Assembly: GCA_018266335.1 (NCBI GenBank)
Contig: JAFEAR010000180.1
Location: forward strand, 1 to 8,000
Direction: 5' to 3'
Length of the DNA: 8,000 nt
From: Bdellovibrionales bacterium
GTDB lineage: Bacteria > Bdellovibrionota > UBA2428
This document shows positions 7,224 through 8,000 of the stretch, piece after piece. The notes beneath the pieces are model-generated. The model made no database searches. It was not told where the DNA came from and was given only the letters and a program-made list of their open reading frames with translations. Made by a program: the position numbers and the translations under genes. How positions within the stretch are numbered: the stretch's first letter is position 1; every line of letters begins with the position of its first letter.

Positions 7224-7282
7224 GAAAGAAATAGAAACCCACCCGGCGGCAACGTCTGGACGGACTTCCTCCGCCGAGTGGG
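7224..7282 (-). terminator. Candidate intrinsic terminator or attenuator after the His-rich secreted protein gene
   Basis: Inverted arms at 7238-7249 (CCCACCCGGCGG) and 7271-7282 (CCGCCGAGTGGG) pair at 11 of 12 positions around a 21-base loop. In the direction of transcription the stem is followed at once by TTTCTATTTCTTTC (7224-7237), a T-rich tract. GC-rich stem plus T-rich tail is the form of a Rho-independent terminator. The loop is longer than usual and the T tract is interrupted by C and A, so termination is probably partial, letting some transcription reach the adaptor and pump genes. Confidence 0.6.
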
Positions 7283-7283
7283 C

Positions 7284-7308
7284 CTGTTCCGGTTTTCACC
7301 GGAGACAG
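7284..7308 (-). other. Second strong hairpin with GAAA tetraloop, directly before the terminator candidate
   Basis: TCCGGT (7288-7293) and ACCGGA (7298-7303) pair perfectly; CTGT (7284-7287) and ACAG (7305-7308) extend the stem past one bulged base. On the transcript the loop reads GAAA, a GNRA tetraloop. It starts six bases after the stop codon of the His-rich protein gene and ends one base before the next stem, making a two-hairpin element. Confidence 0.55.
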
Positions 7309-7313
7309 TTCGG

Positions 7314-7838
7314 TCATTTCTTGGGCTTGGGTTTGGCCTCGTCTTTGTGGTCGTGGTCCTTGTGGTCGAGTTCGATCTTCGCCGAGAATGGCTTGCCATC
7401 GATCTTGAGCATCAATCGGGGATCACTTCCCTTGTGATGCAGGTCATCGACGAACTCTTCGTCCGTCAGCGTGAACATCGACGACAAGCCCGCCGAATCG
7501 GTCTTCTGTGGCTTGGCCTTCATCTTGAACGACTCGGGCTTGCCATCATGCTTCAGTGCGACTGTGATCTCTTTCGCCGGGATCGCGACGTAGTTCTTGA
7601 CGGCTCCATCCATCAGGTAGATTGACACCGTGTGCGTCTTCTCGTCCAACACGAACTCGGCGTGATATTCCTCTTCTCCCAACTCGATCAGTGCCCCCTT
7701 GTGCGGTCCGACTTCGGCATGTTCGTGCGCATCGGGCTTGGCCGCTGGCGGCGCTCCGAACGCCTGAACCGCCATCGAGGCGGCGCAGATTACTGCCAGA
7801 AACAGGGCATCCAACTTCTGAATGGCTTGAAAATACAT
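7314..7838 (-). CDS. Secreted His-rich protein, probable periplasmic metal-binding accessory of the exporter
   Basis: A protein of 174 residues. Residues 1-28 look like a Sec signal peptide (hydrophobic core LFLAVICAASMAV, cleavage near AFG-AP). The mature protein opens with a His cluster (AHEHAEVGPHKG, 37-48), then a compact region of about 100 residues with repeated beta-type segments (YHAEFVLDEKTHTVSIYLMD, AIPAKEITVALKHDGKPESF and PRLMLKIDGKPFSAKIEL). It ends with HKDHDHKDE (159-167) and a Lys/Pro tail. Two His clusters flanking a beta-rich core suggest a periplasmic metal buffer or delivery protein, functionally comparable to CusF or CzcE but not recognisably homologous by eye. I believe similar GPHxGxLIELGxEEYHAE proteins accompany CzcA-type pumps in planctomycetes, but this is from memory. 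ATG 7838 is chosen over 7892/7895 because of its ribosome site and the signal peptide. It is the first gene of the visible cluster. Confidence 0.75.
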   Translation of the reverse strand: MYFQAIQKLDALFLAVICAASMAVQAFGAPPAAKPDAHEHAEVGPHKGALIELGEEEYHAEFVLDEKTHTVSIYLMDGAVKNYVAIPAKEITVALKHDGKPESFKMKAKPQKTDSAGLSSMFTLTDEEFVDDLHHKGSDPRLMLKIDGKPFSAKIELDHKDHDHKDEAKPKPKK

Positions 7839-7842
7839 GGTT

Positions 7843-7849
7843 CTCCCTT
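7843..7849 (-). promoter_or_regulatory. Ribosome binding site of the His-rich secreted protein gene
   Basis: AAGGGAG on the minus strand lies four bases before ATG 7838. In-frame ATGs at 7892 and 7895 would add an unlikely leader ahead of the signal peptide, so this site decides the start. Confidence 0.65.
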
Positions 7850-7884
7850 GTGTCAACAGGTTGGACCAGGGCGACGTGACGCGG

Positions 7885-7906
7885 GTCTTCATCACAAGAC
7901 GAAGAC
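7885..7906. promoter_or_regulatory. Imperfect 22-base dyad in the leader of the cluster
   Basis: GTCTTCATC (7885-7893) and GACGAAGAC (7898-7906) are inverted copies with one mismatch around ACAA. It lies about 50 bases upstream of the first start codon. The size would suit an operator for a dimeric regulator or an RNA stem in the leader. I could not identify a convincing -35/-10 pair nearby (TTGACC occurs at 7946-7951 on the minus strand with no good -10 partner). Confidence 0.35.
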
Positions 7907-7919
7907 GATGTATGCGCAG

Positions 7920-8000
7920 TCACAGACAGTCGCCGCAGCCCCAATGGTCAAGTGCCCCCTCACCGTCGTCGCGGGAGGACACGTCAGAGGAAATCACAGC
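7920..8000 (-). other. Open frame entering from the right edge, possible C-terminus of an upstream gene
   Basis: On the minus strand one frame is open from base 8000 to a TGA at 7920-7922, encoding 26 residues ending DHWGCGDCL. The other two minus frames stop within the first few codons. This could be the end of an upstream gene (for example the missing outer-membrane channel), or chance. Nothing in the peptide identifies a family. If real, the gap to the first gene would be about 80 bases and the cluster promoter would lie further upstream. Confidence 0.2.

Noticed and set aside
7238..7308. A nickel/cobalt (czcD-type) riboswitch or an RNase P-like fragment (GGAGGAAGTCCG)
   Set aside because: I could not match the conserved core of either family by eye. 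The short GAGGAAGTCC resemblance is too small to mean anything, and the position after a stop codon with a T-rich tail fits a terminator better.
7195..7317. N-terminal extension of the coiled-coil gene with an ATGA overlap to the preceding stop
   Set aside because: The overlap looks like translational coupling, but there is no ribosome site, the 41 extra residues are not a signal peptide, and the region is filled by two strong hairpins. ATG 7194 has GAGG at good spacing.
7622..7944. Open frames on both strands overlapping the start of the His-rich protein gene
   Set aside because: They overlap the signal peptide and His cluster coding in other frames, with no ribosome site or recognisable protein features.

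Overview
The window is a tightly organised, single-strand gene cluster from a GC-rich bacterium. All six protein genes that I can support lie on the minus strand, so transcription runs from about 7840 down to 1. The style suggests a planctomycete: small secreted proteins rich in His or Ala/Lys/Glu beside a CzcA/CusA-type pump, and a divergent two-part adaptor. That assignment is an impression from gene content and protein style, not a proof.

Layout in transcription order: a leader with an imperfect dyad (7839-8000); a secreted 174-residue His-rich protein (7314-7838); two back-to-back hairpins, the second followed by a T-rich tract (7224-7308); a 122-residue membrane-anchored, probably coiled-coil protein (6826-7194); a bulged hairpin (6766-6794); a CzcB/CusB-type periplasmic adaptor with His-rich ends (5209-6672); a palindromic intergenic element (5156-5191); a CzcA/CusA-type RND heavy-metal pump (1813-5118); a 40-base hairpin right after its stop codon (1765-1804); a secreted thioredoxin-like protein without a CXXC active site but with a Cys/His-rich tail (856-1677); and the N-terminal 250 residues of a MacB/FtsX-type ABC permease that runs off the left edge (1-751).

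Adaptor and pump should form the inner-membrane and periplasmic parts of a tripartite metal exporter. No outer-membrane channel (CzcC/TolC type) is present in the window; it may lie to the right or elsewhere. Metal-binding-looking His or Cys/His clusters occur in the first secreted protein, at both ends of the adaptor and at the tail of the thioredoxin-like protein, which suggests a shared periplasmic metal pathway. The ion (Cu/Ag versus Zn/Co/Cd/Ni) cannot be decided from this sequence.

The most unusual points are: every gap between genes carries an inverted repeat; two genes have no obvious family (the coiled-coil protein and the Cys/His-tailed thioredoxin-like protein); and the cluster joins an RND metal pump to an FtsX-type ABC permease. 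No RNA gene, CRISPR array, insertion sequence or transposase was seen. No stretch over 300 bases lacks a gene.
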